Below, in pieces: positions 10,259 through 21,692 of a stretch of 64,000 bases of DNA. The notes beneath the pieces are model-generated. The model was given only the letters and a program-made list of their open reading frames with translations, had not been told where the DNA came from and did not search any database. The position numbers and the translations under genes are program-made. The DNA comes from Chiridota heheva (Eukaryota; Echinodermata; Holothuroidea; Apodida; Chiridotidae): contig JAIGNY010004520.1 in assembly GCA_020152595.1 (NCBI GenBank), positions 2,309,001 to 2,373,000 on the forward strand. The letters run 5' to 3'. Numbering within the stretch: position 1 is the stretch's first letter; the number at the start of each line of letters is the position of its first letter.

Positions 10259-11634
10259 TACCTTTAAGAGTAGGTGTTACCTATGCGCACCCTGAAATGG
10301 TAAGAATGGAAATGGGTGTACTGTGCATAAGATGAATAAAGTATGCATTTGTTGAATGTTCTGTATCTCACTAGAGAAATATGTATCTACATTCTTGATC
10401 AAACCACATTCATGATGCAAATATTGATTATATAATCATAAAATTAAAAAAAAGATTTTCAAGGGCAAATATGGCAAGCTTTCCATATTAGAGCTGAGTA
10501 ATGGTGTTACCTCTGTTTACTGTGTACTGTACATGTAAAACGAAAGCTATGGATGCATTATATGTTTATTAAAGGTATATGGACAGGAAGCAACCATTAA
10601 CCTTTCCAGGTTTCCAAATAGGCCACGCCCACCATAGCAACGCAGTAACTATGTGGTGCAAAGAAACCTCAAATCCGCAATCGTGCATTACCAATGCGCT
10701 GTCGTTCAGATGTTCGCGAGGCCTGTCCCAAGCTTTGATTCATTTATGGCACTTCTCCGGATCTTAAGAGATTTTAGCAGATAGGATAAACAAAATTAAG
10801 CACAATTAAAATAAGCAAAATTAAACACAATTTTTCTTCACCATTTTGCCATCACTCAATCTGTGTGCGCACAAATTTGTTTTGTACGGTAATTTGCATT
10901 GACTACATGAGCACGCGCCACTAGCTATCTGTACTGTAGCAGCACCGCGTAGGATGTTTGCCTCCACTTAGTTATGCAGATTTTGTTGCTAGGCAAATTT
11001 GTATGGTGATTGGTTAAAACAAGCTGTCAATCATTAAACCCAGAAAGATTAATTAAGTTGCAACTAGTTTAGCACTCTCTAGAGTGCATACCTCTGCTCC
11101 ATTGCAATTTCAAAATGGCTAGAATAATTTTAGAGTTCATTTGATCCCCATACCCAATAAAATCTACCTCAGAAATCCTAGGCCCACCAAGATATTTTGA
11201 TGACAGACAAAAAAAAATACCCAAACAAACACAAGCGAAAACATAACTGAGGTAATAACATGAGCTAAATAGTTTAAAAGTACTAAAAACCATTAAGACA
11301 GCAAACCTTCCATCAAAATTGGTTGCAAATTGACCATTTTACAATGTTTTAAAGGCAGCTTGTCCCCCTGTCCCCTCCAATCCCCAGCTTCCTAAGTCTC
11401 TGGTTGTTAATACAGTTGATAAAGAGAAAAAAAGCAGCAACCCTAGTATTAGCAAGATCACTCACAAATCTGTGTTTTATAAAAAGTGTTGAAACTTATT
11501 TAAAGAAAACAAAGTGTAAAATGCAAACAATCTTATATATGAGTATACAGTAGGTACAAGTACAATTGGTTATAGCTTCCTCTCAATTTGATTTTGCGTC
11601 TTTTTGTTTTGCATCCCACTTTTTGGCACTGCTC
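10259..11634. other. Non-coding stretch with one dispersed repeat
   Basis: 10610-10720 (GGCCACGCCCACCATAGCAA, then AACCTCAAATCCGCAATCGTG) is repeated in inverse orientation at about 51310-51405, so it belongs to a mobile or duplicated sequence. TTAAAGGTATATGGACAGG at 10571 looks like a TTAA-element end without an obvious partner. Otherwise no exon is supported. Confidence 0.5.
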
Positions 11635-12237
11635 TTAAAGGAGACATAAAGTCTAATATAATCATTATTTCATATGATAGAGAATACAAATCTTAACCAA
11701 CTGCCACAAACAGCAAGTTAAAATCTTATGCCTATCTCAAGTTATTTATTTTTGAAGTCGACACATGGCTGCTGCCATTTTGTTCAATTTTGTTTTTTGA
11801 AATATTGTGCATGATGACTGATTTCCCCAATAGGGACATAAGGAATTTAATGTATTTCTTTTAAAATGTGATAACAGTTTTTATTACAAAATGATGTGAC
11901 ACAAAGTTTTAACAGCATGTTTTGATAATTTCATACTGTATGTACACAAAAATGTTCTTGACCCTTACAAAAGAAAAACAATTTATCATACACTAAAAAC
12001 TTGAGGTACATTATAAAGAACTACAAAGCATTCCAACATCCTGCTGGGCTGATGACATCATAATCTGCATGTTTTGGAAATCAAAATGGCGGCTCCTATT
12101 TAGAAGTAGCATTAAAGTTTTTAATAATTATAAAAACTGTGTTAAATTGTTTCGGGGGGTATGAAACTTGGTCAGGAAGATCTCTTATTTCTAATTCAAT
12201 GAAATAAGAATTATGTCAGACTTAATGTCTTCTTTAA
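11635..12237. mobile_element. TTAA-flanked non-autonomous DNA element, 603 bp
   Basis: The ends are inverted repeats of nearly 40 bp: left TTAAAGGAGACATAAAGTCT, right read on the minus strand TTAAAGAAGACATTAAGTCT, with matching sequence continuing to about TTATTTCAT. TTAA at both ends indicates a piggyBac- or Kolobok-type target preference. A second copy lies at 42686-43320 and a diverged one at 5087. No transposase is encoded. Confidence 0.85.
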
Positions 12238-12654
12238 AAGCCATACTTGTCAGATTTTAAAGCAAGCATGCATGCATGAAGGAGCTCTTGGTCAAGAAGT
12301 CTTTTTGGATAATTCATAGGAATTTTGAAATAACTTGAGGTATCATTTTAATAAAATTTCTGTCAGTTAAAGTGTATCTTATTATTAAAACCATTAATAT
12401 ATAGGCAGGATTTGAGTACTAAAGGTGGGGGGAAAAGTCAAAAGTGAGGGGGGAAATCACAAAATTATACAAAGCTACAAAAAGCCACCATACAAAAGAT
12501 TTTGTGGAAAAATGGGGAGGGAGTGCTCCCCCAAATCCTGCCTACAGTATGAATACATGTACTGTAACATTGATGAGGACATTTTATCAAATCAACTTAC
12601 CATCACATGTCAGAAAAGTGTCTTCAAATATTCTAGAGACTCCAGAATAAGAAA

Positions 12655-13292
12655 CTGTCACATTTTAGCCCACAATACTCCTTTAATCTCTATATTCTAT
12701 GTCAAGACATTGTCAAATTTTGGCCCACAGTGCTTCTTTAATCTCTACATTCTATGTCAAGATGCTGTCAAGTTTTGGCCCACAGTGCTCCTTTATTCTC
12801 TACATTCTATGTCAAGAAGCTGGCATGTTTTGGCCCATTGCTCCTTTAATCTCTACATTTCATGTCAAGACCTGCACATTTTGGCCCAGTACTCCTTTAA
12901 TCTCTATAATATATGTCAAGACACTGTCATATTTTGGCAAACAGTGCCCCTTTAATCTCTACACTCTTTGTCAAGATGCTGTCACGTTTTGGCCCACAGT
13001 GCTCATTTAATCTGTACACTCTGTCAAGACGCTGTCACGTTTTGGCCCACAATACTCCTTTAATCTCTACACTGTATGTCAAGACGCTGTCACGTTTTGG
13101 CACAGTACTTCTTTAATCTCTACATTCTATGTCAAGACGCTGTCATGTTTTGGCCTACAGTGCTCCTTTAAACTCTACTCTATGTCAAGACACTGTCACG
13201 TTTTGGCACAGTACTTCTTTAATCTCTACACTCTATGTCAAGACGCTGTCACGTTTCGGCCCAGTGCTCCTTTAATCTCTACATTCTACGTT
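12655..13292. repeat. 53-55-bp minisatellite, about 12 units
   Basis: Successive TGTCAAG landmarks at 12702, 12755, 12810, 12863, 12914, 12969, 13022, 13077, 13130, 13183 and 13236 give periods of 51-55 bp. Each unit reads roughly CACGTTTTGGCCCACAGTG, CTCCTTTAATCTCTACA, then TATGTCAAGACGCTGT. Neighbouring units share variants (GGCACAGTACTTC against GGCCCACAGTGCTCC), suggesting spread by unequal exchange. Open frames through it are repeat translations. Confidence 0.95.
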
Positions 13293-13852
13293 GAAAATCT
13301 TTACAGCTTGTCAATACAAGCCTTTACTTTCATTACTAGGTCAGTCTTAATTGTATTTCAATATCAAGTTTTCATTAGTATAACTCATGCAGAGTTATGT
13401 TCAGCTGTAATGTCAAAATCTTTTAAAGTTCAGTAGCTGTTAGGTTACTTTCGGCATCACAACTCAAACAGTGTTCCACTATCACAATACAAACAAGTAT
13501 TCCACTACACATACATGTAATTTCTTTTTTCTTTTCTGTTTTATATGTATGATGTGTTATCTATCATTATACAAATATGTATTAATGAGCAAAAATACAA
13601 AGTACAGTTGCCAATTGACTAATGACAATTGTTATCCTAACAGACTAGTAAGTTACGATTTCCCTGGGAGCCCTAAGAACACTGCTCACAAACATACGGT
13701 TTCATCATGCAAATTTATTTCAATTTTCCCCCCAAATCTGGTGCAAATAATCTGTTAAATTTTCATTTATTGAAAGGCTTTCCAAAATTATGTTTCACAT
13801 TATGTTTTCAATATATCATAGAAGAAGATATTGCTACATGTACAAATGACAT

Positions 13853-14042
13853 AGCATAGCATAACATAGCATAGCAAGGTTTAACGTCCCAAAAGCATCC
13901 ACTGCTGACATTATATCAAGATGGCCACGGCCTTTGATAACCAGTTGTGAACTCACTGGTTGCAGACCCACCGGGAGGGACACGAGCCCGGGACGTGCGG
14001 GTGAGAGGACAAAGCACTGACCACTACACCACGGAGGTCTGT
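13853..14042 (-). mobile_element. tRNA-derived SINE, family 2
   Basis: On the minus strand from about 14042: CCGTGGTGTAGTGGTCAGTG (A-box-like), a B-box-like region around CCGGGCTCGTGTCCC, then the shared core CACAACTGGTTATCAAAGG. The 3' part has TTTTGGGACGTTAAACC and ends in a CTATG-type short tandem tail. A truncated second copy is at 20563-20695. The core is also present in the family 1 SINEs. Confidence 0.82.
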
Positions 14043-14251
14043 TGTGACCATGTTCATGTCATATTTCATTTTGTGACTGCACATCCCTACCAACCTCATT
14101 ATGCCCTCATGAAATTATATTGCCTGTATGATATCTTTGGTATCTCAAACATAATATTTTGCGTCTGATAATAATAAATTTAAATGTATTATTGGTTACT
14201 ACTGTGTACAGTGACCTGTTTGCTTCGAAATAATATTACTTGCTCTATAAA

Positions 14252-14520
14252 GGGTTAGTTCAGTGGTCAAGCATGTCCATCTTATATGAAAGAGTACTTC
14301 AGAAGAAACAAAATAGTGAAGAAAGCGTTCAAAAATCTGATTCCGTTAAAGGATTAGTTCAGTGGTCAAGCATGTCCATCTTTTACGAAAGAGGACTTCA
14401 AAAGAAACAAAATGGTGAAGAAAGCGTTCAAAAATCTTATTCCGTTCAGGAGATATTGAAGGATTAGTTCAGTGGTCAAGCATGTTTATCTTATATGAAA
14501 GAGGACTTCAGAAGAATATA
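14252..14520 (+). mobile_element. Dispersed repeat family copy 2, internally triplicated
   Basis: GGTTAGTTCAGTGGTCAAGC or GGATTAGTTCAGTGGTCAAG begins three successive partial copies (about 14252, 14350 and 14459), each followed by CATGTCCATCTT or CATGTTTATCTT and GAAAGAG. The first two are followed by AAGAAACAAAATAGTGAAGA-type sequence. Local tandem expansion of the element's 5' end is the simplest explanation. Confidence 0.7.
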
Positions 14521-16771
14521 TCAAATTTGAGCAAATTCTGAGATGGTGGTGTATTTTTTTATTTGGTAATCTGACATGGAATGACCCCAGTCAGAATAGT
14601 GTCATTCAGAGATATGATCATTACTAAAATCCCAGGACTTCACCGAGGGCTTAAGCCTGAAGGGAGCCCCTGGACCTACGCCGAAAAGGTGCAGTGCTTC
14701 GTGCACACATTAATGTGCCCCTCAACAAATCTAGGACTCTCCTTTTCAAATCAAGCTAGGGGGGTTGTCAGGTATAGTCTAGAGTATCAATCATTTTCAT
14801 ATTTGCACTTTAAGAGTTGTTTTTTTGGTAAACAATTTTGAATTATCTGAAAGTTTTTAAGCCATCTTTGATATAAAGCACAAACTTTTGTGTACGTGCC
14901 AGACCTGAGGGTGATGCGGACCGTCCATATACCTTTCATGCAGGTTGGTGCAGGAAACATGGGGAGAATATAGTACGACCAGTTGTGACAGCACTAAGTC
15001 TGTGATTAGGTTTGACAGTAGATAATGTGTCCATGTTATTCTTAATACAGAGACAATGATTCACAATCTCCTACATGATATCAACTATTACAATAAATAG
15101 TAAGAATGAGCTACTTACGATAACAACAAAGAAATAGATCACTGATATAATCCGACAAATATAATCCACTAAATTAGTCCTAACGACACACAACCAAGCT
15201 TTCAAATCGAAAGCAAATTCCAACAACGTCTTTGCTCCTAATGCCACGGTTTTATGACTTCTAACGAAGCATTAACTGGCGAAACATAACCAACCTATCA
15301 AGATCAACTTGAAACTCTTTAAAACACATTACATCACTGTTTTACAACTCAAGAGCAAGAACACATTCTTTAAGCCTGTTGTACTGTATATATATATCAA
15401 TACTACCAAGAATCGGTCAGTAATTTATATGGTATCCTGCTGTATGCACAAGAGAAATGTTTATAAATATCAATGCGTCCCTTTAAGAACTACGCTGTAA
15501 TATAACAAGTCAACACTGAGCCGATGTGCCTTGTAAGGGAGGCAAATATTTTCTAAGGCACGTGCCAGGAATGTGGGTTGTTGTCGTCATGTCCTGCTGC
15601 TTCCAACTTCAGTGAGAATCAATCTCCATTGCCTTGGGGAAGCATAGTTTAGATAGATTTTGACGAAACTGTCACAGCTGACGGAGGGTGGCCTTATTGT
15701 CAGTACAAAGAGATTCAATGATGTAGCTACAATCAGAATACCTAACTATACGGGGAGAATCCCCTTTTTCAGTTCTATTCGATGTGGGTGAATGACTGCA
15801 GGTCACTTCGAAGGCAGTTATATCAAAAACTGATAATCGTGGAGCCCTGAGGAATAGTTTTCTCTAAGGTGGGCAATTTAAACGTGAGTCAGAATTGCTT
15901 TGCTTGTTGTTTTTACCATATGAGTTTGCTTCTACAAATTTGACAGAGGTTCAATAGTTTATATTTAGGTGCATGCTAATATTACAAACATATATTCAGA
16001 GAATCATGGATGTATGGATGTAAATGTCAATGACTCATTGATGACAACAGTTGAATAGAGTATGAGGAAGTATTTTTAATTATGGGAGAAGTTGTCTTTG
16101 AATTTTAGAAATACAGTAGCTCTTGCAGATTTTCTAATATGACTGATCAAAGTTTGAACAATTTGCAATATGCTCAATTGCAATTGTTAACTATTTTACT
16201 GAATGGAAACAATTTTTCTTGATTTCTGATTTTCTTCAGATGGTACTATAAATCACACTTTGATCTATGTTCCACTAAATTGATAACACAGCCCAGCATT
16301 TTTTTGCTTTAAAAATATAAAAGGAAAAAATTCAATAAAATCTATAAGAAATATCAAGTGAGGCTGTGTGGCATGGTCTAAAATGTCATGCTCTCTTTAT
16401 AGGAAGAAAATACAATTTCTGCATCTTTCAAAATTTTGTCTATAACTGATGACATCACAAATTTGCATACTTTCTTGAATATCTACACCTAAAAATTCAA
16501 AAGTTAAAGGTGTAAATCTTAAACCAGTTTTTATTTTGTTTTTCCTGTTTTCGTATAATTTCAGTACATTTTTAAACAAACTTATAAAATGTTACCTACA
16601 TACAGTATAGTATGTGCCTCTTATCCTTTGTTTCAAAATTTAAAAATTCTTCTGCTCTGATTAAAGGAAAGGTATCTTCTCATAAATGAATTCAGAAGTG
16701 AACGCCGCCCCGGCCGTGCTGGTAACGTCATTTCCGTCTTTCAATTTTCCTTAATAATTGTGAGAAATCCG
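14521..16771. other. Long non-coding stretch
   Basis: I see no supported exon over 2.2 kb. 14640-14700 contains TE-like GGGCTTAAGCCTGAAGGGAG. 15500-15780 is less AT-rich than its surroundings and could hide regulatory or exonic sequence, but no frame or splice pattern supports that. 16663-16725 is a second copy of the repeat at 3063-3110. Confidence 0.4.
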
Positions 16772-17128
16772 TAATGTTTTAGATAACAAATGTAGGCCCC
16801 TATGTTCGGTCCAGCGAAAACATGACCAATAACATCACAGATTTCTCGCAATCAATAGGGAAAATTAAAAACCAAAAATTTTCTTTGAATGTATTTATGG
16901 GACAATACCTTTTCTTTAAGCTCGTTCTAACAGAAAATAACTGTAATGTTTTAGATAACAAAAGTAGGCCCCTATGTTCGGTCCAGCGAAAGCATGACCA
17001 ATAACATCGCAAATTTCTCGCAATCAATAGGGAAAATTGAAATAATGTGGCAAGCGTTCAATTCAGAATGTATTTATTGGACAACACTTTTTCTTTACGC
17101 TCGTTTTAAGAGGAAATAACAGAAAATA
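16772..17128. repeat. 171-bp tandem duplication
   Basis: TAATGTTTTAGATAACAAA at 16772 recurs at 16943. Both are followed by GTAGGCCCCTATGTTCGGTC and the rest of a ~171-bp unit, ending with the TTTCTTTA-GCTCGTTxTAA segment. Two units are present with a handful of substitutions. Confidence 0.9.
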
Positions 17129-17484
17129 TCTGTCTACCTAGCATTTTAAAAATATTTTTGCCCACATCACCTGTTTCCCTTCCAAGTAATTTCAGCAGAG
17201 TATTAACAAATAATGAATATTCATATGAGAATTGAAAGATATTTTAACTTATGACATCACAAATTCACATATTTTCAATCACGCACGAAAGTTTCAAAAG
17301 CTAAAAGTGTAAATCTTTGACCCAATTCTAGTTTGTTTTTCCAGTTTTCATATTTTCAATACATTTTCCGACAAGTTGATATTACCTATGTTAAGTTTGC
17401 TCTGATTTTGTATAAGCTCTTTTTAGCAGAAATTAGTCTACAGTATAACCCTATCATTTTTAAATAAAGTTCGCCACACCACCA

Positions 17485-17911
17485 GTTTTTTTGTTTTGTT
17501 TTGTCCCTTACGGGAACTCGGCAAGACTCCTATATGGAGCATACACGCCAAGCTATAGCCAACATAGCAGATGCCAGTCTTATGCGACTGGAACGGAAGT
17601 GGATAAACACCGGGTTTTTACCCTACTCTTTTCGAGAAGTGTTCAGAGAACCAAGTAGGGTGTGACTGTTCTACCATCAGGACAGACGGTTTAACGTCCC
17701 CTCCGAAGCACGGCGAGCGCCATTCAACCATTGCTACTTATCTCAACAGCTGAATGAGGAGCAGGAGCTGCAAACAACATACTTCCGCTTTAATGATCGG
17801 CGTATCTGTCTGCATAGCTGTGGAAAAACTGTTTAGACCTGTCCGAGGCTTGAACCTGGTTCCTCCAGCATCTCAGTCATGCGCTCTGCCAACTGAGCTA
17901 CCTGACGCTTC
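17485..17911 (-). mobile_element. tRNA-derived SINE, family 3
   Basis: Read from 17911 on the minus strand: GTAGCTCAGTTGGCAGAGC, an excellent tRNA A-box, and then CCAGGTTCAAGCC, an excellent B-box, with a tRNA-like GCGTCAG start. The ~350-bp body includes GGAGGGGACGTTAAACCGTC, and the 3' end is an A-rich CAAAACAAAAC tail. A shorter copy lies at 33325-33690 on the plus strand. A functional tRNA gene is excluded by the long transcribed body and the poor anticodon arm. Confidence 0.88.
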
Positions 17912-17984
17912 CAGTAATTTCAGCAGAGGATTAAGAAACAATGAATATTCATACTGTATACAAAAATGAAGAGATTCTTATCCA

Positions 17985-18177
17985 GATAACATCTGAAAAT
18001 AACATCTAAAAATAAGATCTGAAAATAACATCTAAAAATAACATCTGAAACTAACATCTGAAAATAACATCTGAAACTAACATCTGAAAAAAACATCTGA
18101 AAATAACATCTGAAAATAACATCTAAAAATAACATCTGAAAATAACATCTGAAAATAACATCTGAAAATAACATCTG
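17985..18177. repeat. 13-bp minisatellite (ATAACATCTGAAA)n
   Basis: About 14 near-identical units of AACATCTGAAAAT, with AACATCTAAAAAT and AACATCTGAAACT variants. The minus-strand open frame through it is only repeat translation. Confidence 0.95.
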
Positions 18178-19055
18178 AGAATTCAGAAACTGACAGTGGC
18201 AAATTTCTGACCTATTTTGATAAAATTTTATTTCTAATTATTGTAAGACAATAAGAACTTAAATTTGCTATACATTTTGCAAGCCTTTTTCTTGGAAAAA
18301 ATACCCATATACATGTACATACCTACAGTATTTTCTAGTGCATACACACAGCCTCACACACAGGCCTGTTATTTTTCATCAGATTGTGTGCTTAATTCTT
18401 AAGTAGGAATTATTTGTCCTTTTCTTCAAAATTGAATTGAAGTCTGAATTCAAAACGCAATTTCTTGACAAAAATACCAAGAATTTCTTATGATCAGCTA
18501 ATTTGTCAGTGTGTTTAGATTCCTAATAGAGATACTGTAGATGGAATTAATCAAAGTAGTTTCCACAAGCACTATCTGACCATTGCAATTGCCTGATGAT
18601 TTGACAAGTAAAAGCAATTTGAAAAATTGAACAAGGATAGCAAAACACTTGAAAATGGGAAACCCCCGCAATGCACCTCCAATTCAAGTATTTATTGCAA
18701 TAAAAGCAGCTGATTGCACAGCGTCCACAAAAGGAGCACTTACTGACCTCATATGCCTAAAAGCAAAAAACTATCAATTCAAAAGATGAAAAAATTCTGC
18801 CGTGGAAACTCACCGCTTATGTAAATGTTGTTTAACAATTTCCATTCCTATCATTTCATTTGAGAGAACTAATTTGATATTAGGTCTAAATACCAGAATT
18901 TCTTTATTTCATTTTATTTTTTTTTTGGCAAAAATATTTTGTTGTTTTTAGAAGTGCTGAAAGTGCTGCATTAAAGTAGTATCAGCTGAAATGTTAGAGA
19001 GTGTTATTCTGGAGTCTCTGGGATATTCTAATTAAAGATAAATGTTCAGATGGAG
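18178..19055. other. Non-coding, no feature recognised
   Basis: AT-rich sequence with no exon-like frame or repeat that I can support. Confidence 0.4.
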
Positions 19056-19179
19056 TGTTTATATGCATATTTAATGCACGGGGCAAAGATTTTGGCCATG
19101 GTAGAATGACCCAACTTTAGGAGGGTCATTCGCGAGTGCAAAATCCTTTGCCTCGTGCATTAAATATGCATACAAACAC
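19056..19179. mobile_element. 124-bp near-perfect foldback
   Basis: The left arm (GTGTTTATATGCATATTTAA and on to GGCAAAGATTTT) and the right arm read on the minus strand (GTGTTTGTATGCATATTTAA and on to GGCAAAGGATTTT) pair over about 40 bp. The loop contains a second stem, GAATGACCC/GGGTCATTC. The whole segment could form one long hairpin. A MITE is likeliest. A hairpin RNA precursor is possible but unsupported. Confidence 0.8.
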
Positions 19180-19257
19180 GATGCAAAAACATTGATAAAT
19201 AAACATTAATTTAACAAGTAAGAAAAGACACTCACTTTTGAAGCTCCTTTAAATTCA

Positions 19258-19437
19258 ATGTTAGATGTGTTTTCTAGTGTTAACCGTTTAAGTCAATGTT
19301 ACTGTAGGTGTGTTTTCTATTGTTAACCTTTAAAGTCAATGTTAGGTGTGTTTTCTAGTGTTAACCTTTAAAGTCAAAGTTACTCTAGGTGTGTTTTCTA
19401 GTGTTAACCTTTAAAGTCATTGTTACTGTAGGTTACT
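19258..19437. repeat. ~40-bp tandem repeat, 4 units
   Basis: GTGTGTTTTCTAGTGTTAAC followed by CTTTAAAGTCAATGTTACT recurs four times. The third unit lacks the ACTGTAG segment. Confidence 0.9.
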
Positions 19438-19749
19438 GTCAGCCAATCAGAAACCTAGAAAAAAATAACCAGGCAGTAGAGGTGATAAACAGTACAGTAT
19501 ACTAATGGACAGCAAAGTGCAATTATTTGCTTCAAAATCTATTCAAAATCATATTGAAATATGGGGGGAAAACTATCTCAGTTTGTTAAAATTTCAATGG
19601 TCTTACAGCTTTGCAAAATGAGTGATGCACTCTTTATTTTGTTATGTGAACCTTAAAGGTATACGGTCAGGTAGAGGCAACATTACCTATTAAAACTAAT
19701 TTCAAACTATAAAAAATATAAAGAAAGCAAACTATTTTATCAAAATCGG

Positions 19750-20311
19750 TTAAAAGAATATTCCCATGGGTTTTCACTTTTTCATATATGATAGAGAAAA
19801 ATTTTAGAAACAAAGTGGTGAAAAAACTATGTTAATATCTTATTCCATTTAGAAGTTACAAAATTTTAAAGTATTTTTAATTTGGACAAAAGTGACTGAT
19901 TGGCAACATCTGTGATGGCAAAGAGACAATTTCAACAAAACGTCTTTTGTATTTCTTCAAAAATGATTTGGATTTTGTTTTCATTGTAAATGTGATGTAC
20001 ACCAAAAAAAAAAAATGCTTTCTTGTAAATTATATATTCCACCCTATCTCTATAATGAACCAAGAATGCTGTTCGATAATGTAAAAAAAGTGTGATTAAA
20101 TTTATAAGAAATACATAAGAACTGTGCTGGAATTGCTTGACATCACCAAGCTGAAGAACATATACTTTACGAGGTGTTTTTAAGAACATTTTTTCACTCT
20201 TTAAATTGTTATAACTTCTAAATGGAATAAATATTTTTTTCACCACTTTGTTTCTACAAATTTTCTCTATCATATATGAAAAAATAAAAATCCATGAGAA
20301 TATTCCTTTAA
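19750..20311. mobile_element. TTAA-flanked foldback element, 562 bp
   Basis: Arms of about 110 bp: the left one contains AGAATATTCCCATGGGTTTT, TATATGATAGAGAAAA and AAACAAAGTGGTG. The right one gives the same words on the minus strand (AGGAATATTCTCATGGATTTT). TTAA is present at both ends (19750-19753, 20308-20311). A second copy is at 26309-26856. Open frames inside are not convincing. Confidence 0.85.
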
Positions 20312-20560
20312 AAATTGGTCTTTTTAGAGCTTATGGAGATAAAAAGTGCAAACATGGGCAAATTGTTGTGTTACTTTTGTGATGTATGAACGGGACATAG
20401 TGTCTATTTATCATTATTCCCATAAAATAAGACCAAAAACAGATTTTAAAGCTATTTTTATTGCTGTAAAAAACAAAGCTGACACACTGTGCTGTATCAA
20501 TATAGTACATCAATCTGTATATGCCACATAAGAATTAAAAAATATTATCCTTAAAATTCT

Positions 20561-20695
20561 GTCCCGGGTTTGCATCCCGGTGGGTCTGCAACCAGTGAGT
20601 TCACAACTGGTTATCAAAAGCCATGGCCATCTTAATATAATGTCCAAAACTAGATGCTTTCGGGACGTTAAACCTTGCTATGCTAAATGGCTGCA
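20561..20695 (+). mobile_element. tRNA-derived SINE, family 2, 5'-truncated
   Basis: Starts in the B-box region (CCCGGGTTTGCATCCCGG), continues GGGTCTGCAACCAGTGAG, CACAACTGGTTATCAAAAGC and CTTTCGGGACGTTAAACC, and ends at CTTGCTATGCTAAATGG. It matches the 13.9-kb copy over its full length except for the missing A-box. Confidence 0.82.
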
Positions 20696-21499
20696 TTTCT
20701 ATTTGAAAGACCAAGATTACTGATCTAGACACACTAAACACAAAGCTGCTCGTGGAAGTGATTCTGTGTAGAATTTTAATTGTAACAATACTCAGGGTTA
20801 GGTGGGAATTAAACATGACCAACCAATAACAAAACACGAAGAAGTCCAGTGATAAGGAATAAATAAATACAAGCGAGAGAGATGCTAAAATAAATGAAGA
20901 AGAGGTATAATTAATTTGTAGCAAGTCTACTTCCAATATTTACAAGAATCTGTCTCAGAAAATGCAAGTCTACATGCTTCAAAGAAACACGTCTGCACCG
21001 AACAGACGCCAGTGCCCAATCGACGGACTGACCAAAACCTCGTGGTCGCTATACCACGCCCAGGACATGGCGCATACAGCAGTACAGAGCGGGAAGTGGT
21101 CAGTTCTGTCGCATACACCATACCCCGGATGCAGAAATTAAGAACACATAAAATCATGAGATATACATGTGACGTACATGAAACACGGATGCTACGGCAT
21201 CACAAAATTTTAACTGCACTTTATAGATCTAAAATCCTGCAAGCTTATTTGTGCCATAGAAGATATAAACAAACTCAAGAATAGTAAATAGACCTACTAT
21301 AAATCAGTGCTGTCATGATGTCCATTATCTTTTTTTATAACCACATGAAATATGCCTCTTACTTAACACTAATCGCGATACCAAAAACTAATACAGAACT
21401 AATCCAGGTGGTATATCCTTTTTAAATTCAGTTTTACTCTTTTTTGACAAATCCCATGAGTTTTACGCCGCAAAATATGATAGAATACATAAAGACCTT
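20696..21499. other. Non-coding stretch with a GC-rich island
   Basis: 20960-21130 is much less AT-rich than its surroundings (for example GGCGCATACAGCAGTACAGA). It is open on both strands for 70-90 codons, but I recognise no protein and see no good splice sites. It could be an unrecognised exon, a promoter or an old repeat. Confidence 0.35.
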
Positions 21500-21692
21500 C
21501 AGGAAATCTGAGGGTATGACATCACAACTAATCTTATTTCAGTCGTTTCTATACGAATGATACCAAACTTTAAACACAGATATCTCCTTCACGGAATAAG
21601 ATTTCTGAATGTTTTCTTCACTATTTGGTTTCTTTTAAAGTCCTCTTTCATATAAGATAGACTTGCTTGACCCCTGAATTAATCCTTTAAAT
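21500..21692 (-). mobile_element. Dispersed repeat family, copy 3 (inverted)
   Basis: On the minus strand it reads TTAAAGGATTAATTCAGGGG, then GACTTTAAAAGAAACCAAAT and CATTCAGAAATCTTATTCCG, followed by GACTGAAATAAGATTAGTTG. This is the same word order as the copies at 6.4, 14.3, 50.8 and 57.5 kb. Confidence 0.7.

Noticed and set aside
17884..17911. Functional tRNA gene (AGCTCAGTTGGCAGAGC)
   Set aside because: The A- and B-boxes are excellent, but the segment continues as a ~400-bp repeat with a second dispersed copy and an A-rich tail, so it is a SINE head.
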